Below, piece after piece: positions 1-8,001 of a stretch of DNA of 64,000 nt. The notes beneath the pieces were generated by a model, which ran no database searches, was not told the origin of the DNA, and was given only the letters and a program-made list of their open reading frames with translations. Within the stretch, counting starts at the first letter, position 1. The number at the start of each line of letters is the position of its first letter. Source of the stretch: SZUA-430 sp965227535 (lineage in GTDB: Bacteria; Pseudomonadota; Alphaproteobacteria; Micropepsales; Micropepsaceae); contig OZ245761.1 of NCBI GenBank assembly GCA_965227535.1, forward strand, positions 3,906,001 through 3,970,000, written 5' to 3'. Position numbers and translations under genes: made by a program.

Positions 1-678
1 CGCCTCATCGCCGAAAAGAAGCTCGGCGCGCTGGCGCTCTTGCGCAACCTGCGCGGGATGCTGCACGCGGGCGTGACGAAGAAAACGATCGGCCGCGCGC
101 TTGAAGAAATGCGCACCGACCGCGTTCTGCCGTACCGCTTCATCGCGGCGGCGCGTTACGCACCGGACGTCGAACCGGAACTGGAGAAGGCGATGTTCCG
201 CGCTCTCGAGGGCCACAAGAAACTCAAGGGCAAGACGCGCCTACTGATCGACGTGTCGGGCTCGATGTCCGCACCGATGTCGGCGCGGTCGGAGATGCTG
301 CGCCTGGACGCCGCTACCGGCCTTGCCGCACTCGTGCGCGAGATCGCGGACGACGTCGAGATCTTCACGTTCTCCAACGACGTGAAGAAGGTGCCGCCCC
401 GCCGCGGCTTCGCGCTGCGCGACGCCATCGTGCAAAGCCAGCCGCACAGCAGCACCTATTTGGGCAAAGCAGTGACGGAGGTCGACGAGAAAGGCACCCG
501 CCTCATCGTCATCACCGACGAACAGTCGCACGACACGGTGCCCGCGCCGAAAGGCAAGGGCTACATGATCAACGTCGCCTCCGCCAAAAACGGCGTCGGC
601 GCCGGCAACTGGACCCGCGTCGACGGCTTCTCCGAAGCAGTGATCGACTGGATCATCGCGCAGGAAAGCGACGAGTAA
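1..678 (+). CDS. TROVE/Ro60-family RNA-binding protein, C-terminal part
   Basis: The frame is open from base 1, so this is the 3' part of a gene that starts outside the window (225 codons visible). The first ~60 residues are basic and helical, like the end of the TROVE HEAT-like ring. They are followed by a von Willebrand A domain with a MIDAS motif DVSGSMS near bases 250-270 and a second acidic motif ITDEQS. Known family role: Ro60/Rsr binds Y-like RNAs and misfolded RNAs in RNA quality control, and bacterial members often lie beside rtc RNA-repair genes. Here rtcB follows 210 bp downstream on the same strand, which fits. The ring N-terminus is not visible, so a different VWA protein cannot be fully excluded. 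Confidence 0.82.
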   Translation, partial: RLIAEKKLGALALLRNLRGMLHAGVTKKTIGRALEEMRTDRVLPYRFIAAARYAPDVEPELEKAMFRALEGHKKLKGKTRLLIDVSGSMSAPMSARSEMLRLDAATGLAALVREIADDVEIFTFSNDVKKVPPRRGFALRDAIVQSQPHSSTYLGKAVTEVDEKGTRLIVITDEQSHDTVPAPKGKGYMINVASAKNGVGAGNWTRVDGFSEAVIDWIIAQESDE

Positions 679-690
679 AAGAAAGGGCTT

Positions 691-834
691 GCCCTTCTCC
701 CTCTGGGAGAAGGTGTCGCGGCGCGCAGCAGCGCGCCGTGACGGATGAGGGACGACGCGCCACAGTCCCTCATCCGTCTCGCCGCCTGCGCTTCGCTTCG
801 GCGTCGATCCACCTTCTCCCAGAGGGAGAAGGGC
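691..834. repeat. Long palindromic intergenic repeat, family A
   Basis: Perfect 25-bp inverted arms lie at 691-715 and 810-834. A nested inverted pair inside (GACGGATGAGGGA near 737-749 and its complement near 767-779) makes the whole element able to fold into one long cruciform or RNA hairpin. It fills most of the gap between the TROVE gene and rtcB. Size and build are like the REP/BIME-type palindromes of proteobacteria. It could end or stabilise the upstream transcript, but there is no T-run. Confidence 0.8.
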
Positions 835-888
835 CATACAAATCTCAAACCAAGGAGGAGCGAGCACGAACATGCCTCGCTGACGCCC

Positions 889-2076
889 ATGTACGACCTC
901 ATCGAATCGCGCGGCGCGCCGATCAAGGCGTGGACGCACGGCGTTCCCGTCGAGCCGGAGGCGCGCAAGCAGCTCAAGAACATCGCCGAACTCCCGTTCA
1001 TCCACGGCCACGTCGCGGTCATGCCGGACGTACACTTGGGCCGCGGCGCGACGGTGGGCTCGGTGATCCCGACGAAGGGCGCGATCATCCCGGCCGCCGT
1101 CGGCGTGGACATCGGCTGCGGCATGGCGGCCGTGATGACGAACATCACGGCGGCGCAATTGCCGGACTCGCTGAAGAAAATCCGCGCCGGCATCGAAGCC
1201 GTGATCCCCGTCGGCCAAGGCTCGCACAAGCAGCCGCCGCGTCGCGCGGAGGCCGCCTGGTACCAGCGCCACAAAGCCGGCTACGAAGCGATCGAGGCCA
1301 AACACCCGAAGATCGCGGAGAAAAAGTCGGCGGCGCTGCAAATCGGCACGCTCGGCGGCGGCAACCACTTCATCGAAATCTGCCTCGACGAGGCCGATCG
1401 GGTGTGGGTGATGCTGCACTCCGGCTCGCGCAACATCGGCAACCGCATCGGCCAATACTTCATCGCCAAAGCGAAGGAAGAGGTCGAGGCGGCCGGCTTG
1501 AAGTTGCCGGACCGCGACTTGGCATGGCTGGGCGAACGCACGGAAGCCTTCAACGACTACGTCGAAGCGGTAGGCTGGGCGCAAGACTACGCGCGCTCCA
1601 ACCGCGACGTGATGATGGGCGCCGTTCTGAAGGTGTTGCACGACACTTGGGCCCACATCACGACGATGGAGGTCGCCGTAAACTGTCACCACAACTACGT
1701 CGAGCGCGAAGAGCACTTCGGCGAACGCGTGTGGTTGACGCGCAAGGGCGCGGTGCGTGCGGGCAAAGGCGAACTCGGCATCATCCCGGGTTCGATGGGC
1801 GCCCGTTCGTTTATCGTGCGGGGCAAAGGCAATCCGGACTCGTTCGAGTCGTGCTCGCACGGCGCCGGTCGGGCGATGTCGCGGACGGCGGCAAAGGAAC
1901 GCTTCACCCTCGAAGACCACATCGCCGCCACGGCCCACGTCGAATGCCGCAAAGACACCGGCGTCATCGACGAAACGCCGATGGCCTACAAGGACATCGA
2001 CGCCGTCATGGCGGCCCAGTCCGACCTGGTCGAAGTGGTCCACACGTTGCGCCAAATCGTCTGCGTGAAAGGCTGA
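889..2076 (+). CDS. rtcB: RNA-splicing ligase RtcB
   Basis: 395 residues, close to the family length. RtcB joins RNA 2',3'-cyclic phosphate or 3'-phosphate ends to 5'-OH ends using GTP and Mn2+. Visible manganese and GMP-site motifs are VGVDIGCG (Asp74, Cys77), GGGNHFIE, HSGSRNIG, HHNYVE and the nucleophile motif SCSHGAGRAMSR, all in family order. The ATG at 889 starts the conserved YDLIESRGAPIKAW segment. A strong AGGAGG at 853-858 lies too far upstream for this ATG and instead precedes a three-residue upstream frame (ATG 872, stop 881-883) ending 5 nt before the start, so coupling is possible. Its neighbours (TROVE gene upstream, kptA further on) support RNA repair. The rtcA cyclase is not in the window. 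Confidence 0.95.
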   Translation: MYDLIESRGAPIKAWTHGVPVEPEARKQLKNIAELPFIHGHVAVMPDVHLGRGATVGSVIPTKGAIIPAAVGVDIGCGMAAVMTNITAAQLPDSLKKIRAGIEAVIPVGQGSHKQPPRRAEAAWYQRHKAGYEAIEAKHPKIAEKKSAALQIGTLGGGNHFIEICLDEADRVWVMLHSGSRNIGNRIGQYFIAKAKEEVEAAGLKLPDRDLAWLGERTEAFNDYVEAVGWAQDYARSNRDVMMGAVLKVLHDTWAHITTMEVAVNCHHNYVEREEHFGERVWLTRKGAVRAGKGELGIIPGSMGARSFIVRGKGNPDSFESCSHGAGRAMSRTAAKERFTLEDHIAATAHVECRKDTGVIDETPMAYKDIDAVMAAQSDLVEVVHTLRQIVCVKG

Positions 2077-2080
2077 ATGA

Positions 2081-2112
2081 GGAGAGCCGGCAACCACCGG
2101 CTCTCCTTTTTT
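2081..2112 (+). terminator. Intrinsic terminator of rtcB
   Basis: GGAGAGCCGG pairs with CCGGCTCTCC around a 6-nt loop and is followed by six T. It starts 5 bp after the rtcB stop codon. Confidence 0.93.
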
Positions 2113-2122
2113 GTTGCGCAAG

Positions 2123-2253
2123 AAGAGCGGGCGAGGACGCCCGCGGTCCCAGGACCAGCGCCATCTCGAACAGGCCACGACCTACGATCGTAGATCGCAA
2201 GCCATGCCGGAAAGGCTCTAGCCCTGGGACCGCGGGCGTCCTCGCCCGCTCTT
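2123..2253. repeat. Long palindromic intergenic repeat, family B
   Basis: Perfect 31-bp inverted arms lie at 2123-2153 and 2223-2253 around a 69-bp centre. The arms are rich in GCGGGCGAGGACGCCCGC and differ from the repeat at 691. There is no coding signal. It looks like a dispersed palindromic repeat inserted between rtcB and the next gene. Confidence 0.8.
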
Positions 2254-2308
2254 GCAGCCTCGCCACATTCACGTGCGCTGTGGCCACTCACCCTGCTAGC
2301 GTCGGCCA

Positions 2309-2929
2309 ATGAGACGAATTCTGCTCATCATCGCCGTCATCGTCGGCGTTCTCGTCGCGTGGCTCGTCTTCGGACGCTATCTCGTTCTGCTCGCCGACAG
2401 CTTCACGACCGAAGGCGAGGCGGTCGCGACATCGGGCCCATTTCTCCATACGCCCGGCTCGCTGAGCGTCATGAACACGCCAGGGCATCCGGCCGACGTG
2501 CCGCTCGTACTCACAGGCCCCGACGGAAGCGCAGCGGCACTCCGCTTTGATGTCGACGCGATGGGGCGCGTGACGGTGCAGATTGGGGACGAGGTGTTTC
2601 CACTGGGCCAGCGCGGTTATGAGTCCGAAACCGGACCTGCGGACGGTCTCTACTTCGCATTCACCCCAGATCCCGGGGACATGGTCACCCTCCGCACCGC
2701 GCACAGCGTGCTCGCGTGGCCGACGCCGTTCGACCTCAACTTCATGACCGGCAAGTCCCCAAGCTGGCGGCGCAACACGTATTACACGCTGAGTTGGCGC
2801 AAGCCCGACGGCGCGACGCTGACCATGACATGGCGCTACGAACAATGGTTCTACGACGACTGGGCTAGCCCCATGATGATCAGCCCCGGCCGCACCGGCC
2901 TCATCCGCGCCGACATCGACGGCGGCTAG
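2309..2929 (+). CDS. Membrane-anchored protein of unknown function
   Basis: 206 residues. Residues 4-23 form one hydrophobic segment directly after MRR, so the protein is a signal-anchor or secreted protein with the rest in the periplasm. The remainder is rich in beta-type sequence with many Trp, Thr and Pro, and no motif I recognise. The ATG at 2309 is chosen because the hydrophobic segment begins at once. It stands alone between repeat B and a 391-bp gap. The reading frame has coherent protein composition, but no family is assigned. Confidence 0.65.
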   Translation: MRRILLIIAVIVGVLVAWLVFGRYLVLLADSFTTEGEAVATSGPFLHTPGSLSVMNTPGHPADVPLVLTGPDGSAAALRFDVDAMGRVTVQIGDEVFPLGQRGYESETGPADGLYFAFTPDPGDMVTLRTAHSVLAWPTPFDLNFMTGKSPSWRRNTYYTLSWRKPDGATLTMTWRYEQWFYDDWASPMMISPGRTGLIRADIDGG

Positions 2930-3320
2930 TTTGTGATCGCCGCCACACCGACCATGTCGTTTCCCCGTCACAGCTAGGCGCTGTCGCGCACCGCATACCT
3001 GCCATGCCTTGACTTGGATTTGCCGCGCGCGTACCAAACCCGCCAATCGCGGGGCATGGTGCCTTAGCGAATCCTTTGCGAGCCAAAGAACTGATGAACA
3101 CCGCTGTTCTCATCGTTCCCGCCTCGCGCGGCCGTGTCGGATACCCGACGCCGCGTTGCGGTGGCATGTCGGCTCGTGAGGGAGCCATGGATTAGCGCGA
3201 AAGCCATAAGGCCGCTGCGTTTGCCACCCCTCCCGAGCCCGCTCCGGAGGGGTTTTGTTTTGCCCGAAACCCTCTCCGAACGAACGAGCGGACGACCCGG
3301 GCAAGACCAAGAGCTGATCC
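2930..3320. other. 391-bp gap before the MATE gene
   Basis: No convincing gene on either strand. A TTGACT hexamer near 3010 could be a -35 box, but no good -10 follows it. The only clear element is the hairpin terminator at 3227-3262, listed separately. Confidence 0.5.
3227..3262 (+). terminator. Intrinsic terminator-like hairpin
   Basis: CCCCTCC (3227-3233) pairs with GGAGGGG (3246-3252) and is followed by TTTTGTTTTG. It points rightward, 300 bp after the previous gene and 59 bp before the MATE start. It may end a leader transcript or insulate the MATE gene. Confidence 0.6.
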
Positions 3321-4736
3321 ATGTTGAAAACAATGACAACCTTTTTCGACCCCGCATCCGACCGCGCAGCACGCCGTGAAATGCTGAAACCCTGGCTCGA
3401 CGAAGCACGCGCATTGCTGAAACTGGCCGCGCCGCTCATCGCGATGCAGCTGGCCCAAATCGGCTCGCTCACCGCCGACATCATTATGGTCGGCGAGCTC
3501 GGCAAGGAAGCGATCGCCGCCGTCGGTATCGGCGCGGTGATGTTCTACTTCACCTGGCTCATCGGTTACGGCCCGGTCATGGCCGTCTCGCCGATTATTG
3601 CGCAGATCATCGGTGCGCATCCCAACGACCGCGCGCGCACGCGTGCGGCCGTGCGCATGGGGCTGTGGGCGGTGGCGCTCGTCTCGCTGCCGCTGATGAC
3701 GTTCCTCATCTGGGCGCGTCCGATCTTGGTCGTGCTGGGCCAAGATCCGAAGATCGCGGCGATGGCGGAGCCGTGGGTGCACGCCATCGCCCTCGGCATT
3801 CCCTTCACGCTGGCTTTCGGCGTGCTGCGCGGTTTCGCAACGGTGCTGGGCCGGCAGAACGCAGTGTTGGGGATCTCGATCGCGACCGTGATCGTGAACA
3901 TCTTCGCGAACTACACGCTGATCTTCGGCAAGTTCGGCATGCCCGCATTGGGCATCCAGGGCTCCGGGATCGGCACGGCCTTCGCCTATGCGTTCTCGTT
4001 CTTCACGATGCTGGGCGTGGTGCTGCTCGCGCCGTCGTTCAAGAAATACCGCTTGCTGCATCGCTTCACGCGGCCCGATTGGGCGAAGTTCAAGGAGGTC
4101 TTCCGCCTCGGCGCGCCCATCGGCATGTCGATGATGTTCGAAGCGATGTTGTTCAACGCGGCGACGTTGATGATGGGCGTGTTCGGCGCGGCCTCGGTGG
4201 CAGCACACCAGATCGCGCTCAACGTCGGCTCGGTCACCTTCATGGTGCCGCTCGGCATCGGCATCGCGGCGACGGTGCGCGTCGGCCTCTTCGCCGGCGC
4301 GAAGAACGCCGAAGGCGTACGCAGGGCGGGCTACACGGCCATCGTCTTCGGCTCGGGCTTCATGATGATTTGCGCGGTGGTCATCGCGCTGATCCCCGAG
4401 ACGCTGGTCGGGCTCTACATCTCGACCGGCAACCCGGAGAACGCCGACGTGGTGAAACTCGCGGTCGCCTTCTTGTACCTGGCGGCGGTGTTTCAGCTCT
4501 TCGACGCGCTGCAGGTCACGGGCCAGATGAGTCTACGCGGCCTAAAGGACGCGCAGGCGCCGATGTGGATCGCAGGCCTCAGCTACTGGCTCGTCGGCTT
4601 CACCCTGGCCTACGGCCTGGCGTTCGCAGGCGGCATGCAAGGCCTCGGCGTCTGGATCGGCCTCGCCGCCGGCCTCGCAGTCGCGGGCCTCGGCATGGTC
4701 TGGCGCTTCGACGTCCTTTCGCGGCGGCCACTTTAA
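3321..4736 (+). CDS. MATE-family multidrug efflux transporter
   Basis: 471 residues, normal for MATE (NorM-type) transporters, which export cationic drugs or metabolites in exchange for Na+ or H+ across the inner membrane. About twelve hydrophobic segments are visible in two homologous halves. The N-terminal half has the typical LAAPLIAMQLAQIG segment at residues ~34-47, and the second half opens with FRLGAPIGMSMMFEA. The start could also be the ATG four codons later. A perfect hairpin terminator follows directly. Substrate cannot be deduced. Confidence 0.93.
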   Translation: MLKTMTTFFDPASDRAARREMLKPWLDEARALLKLAAPLIAMQLAQIGSLTADIIMVGELGKEAIAAVGIGAVMFYFTWLIGYGPVMAVSPIIAQIIGAHPNDRARTRAAVRMGLWAVALVSLPLMTFLIWARPILVVLGQDPKIAAMAEPWVHAIALGIPFTLAFGVLRGFATVLGRQNAVLGISIATVIVNIFANYTLIFGKFGMPALGIQGSGIGTAFAYAFSFFTMLGVVLLAPSFKKYRLLHRFTRPDWAKFKEVFRLGAPIGMSMMFEAMLFNAATLMMGVFGAASVAAHQIALNVGSVTFMVPLGIGIAATVRVGLFAGAKNAEGVRRAGYTAIVFGSGFMMICAVVIALIPETLVGLYISTGNPENADVVKLAVAFLYLAAVFQLFDALQVTGQMSLRGLKDAQAPMWIAGLSYWLVGFTLAYGLAFAGGMQGLGVWIGLAAGLAVAGLGMVWRFDVLSRRPL

Positions 4737-4738
4737 TC

Positions 4739-4768
4739 AACGACGGGCGGTCCACACCGCCCGTCGTT
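4739..4768 (+). terminator. Hairpin terminator after the MATE gene
   Basis: A perfect 13-bp stem (AACGACGGGCGGT with its complement) around a CCAC loop, just after the stop codon. The downstream T-run is short (TTCT). The stem is symmetrical and could act on both strands. Confidence 0.78.
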
Positions 4769-4819
4769 CTCGACCGCCGTCTCGGCTATGGTGCGCGCCT
4801 GCGAACACAGACGGGTACT

Positions 4820-5929
4820 ATGCGCCGCTCAAAAGTATTCATCGCGTTCTTGTTGACCGTCGCGCCGGCCGCGGCGAAGCCGTCGATCGTAACGATGGAA
4901 GTCAGCAACGGAAAACTCGCTGAGGCCGTGAACGCCGCGGTGCTTGCGGAAGCGTCAACGCAGTTCGGCGGCGCCGTGATGGTCGAGCAGGCCGGAAAAC
5001 TCGTTCTCAGCGCAGGCTATGGCTACGCCAACCGCGAACAAAAAATCCCGTTTCGCTCAACCACGATCGCGCAAATCGGCTCTATCAGTAAAAGCCTCAC
5101 TGCCGCCGCTGTCGCAGATCTCGAGGCTCAGGGCAAAATCGATCCGAACGCCAAGGTCTCGCTCTACCTGAAGGAATTAAACGGCAAACCCGCGGGCGAC
5201 GTCACGCTTCAGGAACTCCTCACCCACACCGGCGGATATCCAGAATACTGCGGTGACGATTTCGACCGATCGAGCAGCGCGAAGATGCTGAGCGACTGCT
5301 TAGCCCCGCTGCAAACCAAACCCGGAAGCTATGCATATTCTAACGCCGGCTACAGCGCATTGGCCCTCGTCGTCGAACGCACAAGCGGCGTGTCGCTCGA
5401 AGCCTATTTGAAAAACCGGATCACAGAACCGCTCGGCATGCACGACACCGGCTATCTCTTCGCGGCCACACCGTCGGAGCGGTTCGCGTTCGGCTATCTG
5501 AAAGACGTCAACCAAGGCGTGATCTCAAACCGGATCACAGCGCTCGGCGGAGACTATTGGAATCTAAAAGGAAACGGCGGCGTCCAATCAACCTCCGCCG
5601 ACATGATGAAGTGGGGCCACGCCTGGTTCGGCCCAAACCCCACGCTGCCCGCCATGGCGACGAAATTAGCCAACCCCAACACGTGGGTGCCAACAGACGA
5701 CGCAAGTATCTTCTACAGCTACGGCCTGAACGTCGTGACGCGCGCAGACGGTTCGATCCAACGCGTTAGTCATGCCGGATCGGATGGCGTCTTCCTAAGC
5801 CTCATACGCTGGTACCCGGCAGAAAAGATACTCATCTACTTCGTCGGCAATTCCGGCGAAGACGACGTCAAGCAAACGATGCAGGCCGCTCTCGCCGCTG
5901 TGAAGGCTGCCGCGCCTCTTCGGGACTAG
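4820..5929 (+). CDS. Secreted serine hydrolase, beta-lactamase class C / PBP4* family
   Basis: 369 residues with a signal peptide (residues 1-~19, cleavage after PAAA). The serine beta-lactamase fold motifs are present: SISK as the SxxK nucleophile motif near residue 92, YSN as the YxN motif near 174, and HAG in place of KTG near the C-terminus. Family members include esterases, D-aminopeptidases and peptidoglycan carboxypeptidase-like enzymes. The HxG third motif is commoner in esterase-like members than in true AmpC, so antibiotic resistance should not be assumed. The ATG at 4820 heads the signal peptide. The gene is followed after 5 bp by a small membrane-protein gene, so they are probably cotranscribed. 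Confidence 0.86.
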   Translation: MRRSKVFIAFLLTVAPAAAKPSIVTMEVSNGKLAEAVNAAVLAEASTQFGGAVMVEQAGKLVLSAGYGYANREQKIPFRSTTIAQIGSISKSLTAAAVADLEAQGKIDPNAKVSLYLKELNGKPAGDVTLQELLTHTGGYPEYCGDDFDRSSSAKMLSDCLAPLQTKPGSYAYSNAGYSALALVVERTSGVSLEAYLKNRITEPLGMHDTGYLFAATPSERFAFGYLKDVNQGVISNRITALGGDYWNLKGNGGVQSTSADMMKWGHAWFGPNPTLPAMATKLANPNTWVPTDDASIFYSYGLNVVTRADGSIQRVSHAGSDGVFLSLIRWYPAEKILIYFVGNSGEDDVKQTMQAALAAVKAAAPLRD

Positions 5930-5934
5930 GTCGA

Positions 5935-6477
5935 ATGTCGGATATCACGGACGAGGATCTCAAAAATCCCTGGTTCATGCTGGCGGTGACGGCAACCACC
6001 GGCGCCGCCGCCGCTTGGATCCTGTTGTCCTTCGCGCTCGACATGCGCGCGCACTTTCCGGACCGGCACAGACTGATGACGTCGCAAGGAACGGCAATCG
6101 CGGTCGAACGTCACGGACGATCCGGTTATGTGTTGCGGCTATCTGACAGCGAGCGCTGGTACGGGTCCCCAGCCATCGGCGAGCGGGTAAGGGACGCCGC
6201 GCGCGAACGACGCCGCGAGCGGCCGATCGTAAGCGTACTCCACGCGGCAAAGCCCAGCGCGCCGCCTGCGGACGGATCTCGCTGGCACGTCGCCGCCTAC
6301 GCGGTAACGATGGGCGATCGGCCTATCGTCACCTATGATGAGACGCGCGCCCGCCACGACGAACATGAAACGACCGAATACTGGCTCGGCGTGTTCTTCG
6401 CGGCCTGCACGGTTCTGTTCGCCTACTGGACATACGGCGCCTATCGCAACAAGCGCGCTAGGGCGGAAAGGAAATGA
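5935..6477 (+). CDS. Two-helix membrane protein of unknown function
   Basis: 180 residues. One hydrophobic segment at ~14-33 (FMLAVTATTGAAAAWILLSF), a soluble middle region of ~110 residues, and a second segment near 150-168 before a basic tail. This build suggests a periplasmic or cytoplasmic loop held by two helices, similar in outline to DUF3592-type proteins, but I cannot confirm the family. It lies 5 bp after the serine hydrolase gene, and its last 20 bp overlap the 3' end of convergent kptA. Confidence 0.65.
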   Translation: MSDITDEDLKNPWFMLAVTATTGAAAAWILLSFALDMRAHFPDRHRLMTSQGTAIAVERHGRSGYVLRLSDSERWYGSPAIGERVRDAARERRRERPIVSVLHAAKPSAPPADGSRWHVAAYAVTMGDRPIVTYDETRARHDEHETTEYWLGVFFAACTVLFAYWTYGAYRNKRARAERK

Positions 6478-6997
6478 ACCGCGCCGGCACGTGTTCAACG
6501 AGCCAAACTTTGTTCGCGCTGACGTAAAACGCGACTCCTTCGGCGACCATCGCCGCCGCATCAATGACAAGCACGGCGGGCTTACCGTGCCGCTGCCCCA
6601 CGGCACGCGCGGTAACGTCATCCGCCGACAGATGCACATGATGCCGCGCCATCTTCTTCAAACCCTCTGCGCGGATCGCATCGACGAAGCGTGTCGCGGT
6701 GCCGTGATAGAGCAGGGCAGGGGGCACCGCCGAATCGTATCCCAACTCAACGTCAACCGAATGCCCCTGATTGGCGCGAATGCGCGTGCCGCTCTCGTCG
6801 AACGAAAACCGCTTCTTGTCGTTCTCCGCCACAACGCGCTCTAGTGTCGCCCGATCGATCGCATGCCCATGCCGCGCGCAAGCGTCGAGCAATGCGTCAA
6901 CGGGCGTCCACCCGGCCGCGTCCAACACGACACCAAACCTGTCCGGCTCATGCCGCAAGACGAGACTCAGGAATTTGCTGATGCGCTTCAGGTCCAT
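6458..6997 (-). CDS. kptA: RNA 2'-phosphotransferase KptA/Tpt1
   Basis: 179 residues from the ATG at 6997, which opens with the family-typical MDLKRISKFLSLVLRHEP. KptA/Tpt1 moves a 2'-phosphate from RNA splice junctions to NAD+, releasing ADP-ribose 1''-2'' cyclic phosphate. The Arg-His-Arg-Arg catalytic set can be followed in LVLRHEP, RIRANQGH, LYHGT and HHVHLS. An upstream in-frame extension to 7090 lacks family-like residues and is not used. Convergent with the preceding gene (20-bp overlap). rtcB and a TROVE protein within 6.5 kb suggest a shared RNA-repair theme, though kptA is not in an operon with them. Confidence 0.93.
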   Translation of the reverse strand: MDLKRISKFLSLVLRHEPDRFGVVLDAAGWTPVDALLDACARHGHAIDRATLERVVAENDKKRFSFDESGTRIRANQGHSVDVELGYDSAVPPALLYHGTATRFVDAIRAEGLKKMARHHVHLSADDVTARAVGQRHGKPAVLVIDAAAMVAEGVAFYVSANKVWLVEHVPARFISFPP

Positions 6998-7257
6998 CGT
7001 CTGAATATGTCGCCGCCGGCCCGCAGCGGCAAAAACGTGAGAAATCAGCCAGTGCCGGGCGGCTCCGGCGAGCCACAGCCCGACCCGCATTCGGTCGCAG
7101 GGTCGGACCGCGGAAAAGGGCGGCTGGGCCTTGTAATTTGGCCTGATCTCAGGCTATTTCCCGCCCCTCACACGAACGGCCGGGCGGGGCATGCCCAGGC
7201 GGTTCGACGAGCCGATCTTCGGATCAGCTCAACGCGTTCCAGCATAAGGAGACCGAA

Positions 7258-7458
7258 ATGCCCAAGTTGAAGACAAAATCGGGCGCTAAAAAGCGCTTCA
7301 GAATGACGGCCACCGGTAAGGTCAAACATGGCGGCGTGATGAAGCGCCACCGTCTCATCCGGCGCTCATCCAAGCGCAAGCTCCACGCTCGCGGCAGCTT
7401 TATCCTCTCGGCGAGTGATACGCCGCGCGTAAAGCTTTGGATGCCCTATAACCGGTAA
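7258..7458 (+). CDS. rpmI: 50S ribosomal protein bL35
   Basis: 66 residues, very basic, the usual length for bL35. It has the family start MPKLKTKSGAKKRF and the HGGVMKRH core. AAGGAGACC precedes the ATG by a suitable distance. rplT follows 12 bp later as an operon. infC, the common upstream partner, is absent; the 260 bp upstream hold only the kptA start and a GC-rich leader. Confidence 0.97.
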   Translation: MPKLKTKSGAKKRFRMTATGKVKHGGVMKRHRLIRRSSKRKLHARGSFILSASDTPRVKLWMPYNR

Positions 7459-7470
7459 GGACGAACAGCC

Positions 7471-7830
7471 ATGACACGTGCATCACGTGCGGTCCCAAGC
7501 CGCGCTCGCCGCAACAAAGTTCTCAAGCAGGCCAAGGGCTTCCGCGGTCGCCGCAAGAACAACATCACGACCGCGAACGCGGCCGTCGATAAAGCCGGCC
7601 AACATTCCTACATCGGCCGCAAGCAGAGAAAGCGGAACTTCCGCGCGCTCTGGATCCAACGCATCAACGCCGCCGTGCGCGAGCACGGTCTGACCTACGG
7701 CCGATTTATCAACGGCCTCGGGATTGCGGGGATCACGGTGGACCGTAAGATTCTCGCAGACCTCGCCGTGCGCGAGCCCGCGGCCTTCAAGGCCCTGGTC
7801 GACCAGGCGGCAAGCGCGGCGAAGGCGTAA
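7471..7830 (+). CDS. rplT: 50S ribosomal protein bL20
   Basis: 119 residues, the standard bL20 length. Basic N-terminal arm (VPSRARRNKVLKQAKGFRGR), then QRKRNFRALWIQRINAAVRE, which is diagnostic. It binds 23S rRNA early in assembly and often represses its own operon. It follows rpmI by 12 bp. A palindromic repeat, not a classical terminator, follows before pheS. Confidence 0.97.
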   Translation: MTRASRAVPSRARRNKVLKQAKGFRGRRKNNITTANAAVDKAGQHSYIGRKQRKRNFRALWIQRINAAVREHGLTYGRFINGLGIAGITVDRKILADLAVREPAAFKALVDQAASAAKA

Positions 7831-7867
7831 GGCGACACGTTTCGTCCGCCGTACCCGCTTCCCTCTG

Positions 7868-7956
7868 GTGTCATGGTCCGCGAAGGCGGACCACCCACGA
7901 CTTGTTCCAGCGCCTCAAAGAAGTCGTGGGTGGTCGGCCGTCGCCGACCATGACAC
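7868..7956. repeat. Long palindromic intergenic repeat, family C
   Basis: The outer arms read GTGTCATGGTC (7868-7878) and GACCATGACAC (7946-7956). An inner perfect pair, ACCACCCACGACTT and its complement, surrounds a 17-nt loop. Together they form a near-perfect ~36-bp stem between rplT and pheS. Its sequence is unrelated to the repeats at 691 and 2123. Confidence 0.78.
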
Positions 7957-8001
7957 TGAGTGTTGGGCAAGTTGGTGTGAACCGGAATTCGGACGAAACA
8001 A

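Noticed and set aside
241..2178. 645-codon open frame on the minus strand opposite the TROVE and rtcB genes
   Set aside because: High-GC shadow frame: composition is Arg/Ala/His-rich without motifs, and both opposite-strand genes have clear family signatures.
4820..5929. Beta-lactamase resistance gene
   Set aside because: SxxK and YxN motifs are present, but the third motif is HAG rather than KTG, so an esterase or peptidase role is likelier.
7098..7257. Possible bL20/bL35 autoregulatory leader RNA before rpmI
   Set aside because: GC-rich and able to form small hairpins, but I cannot match a known L20 leader fold.
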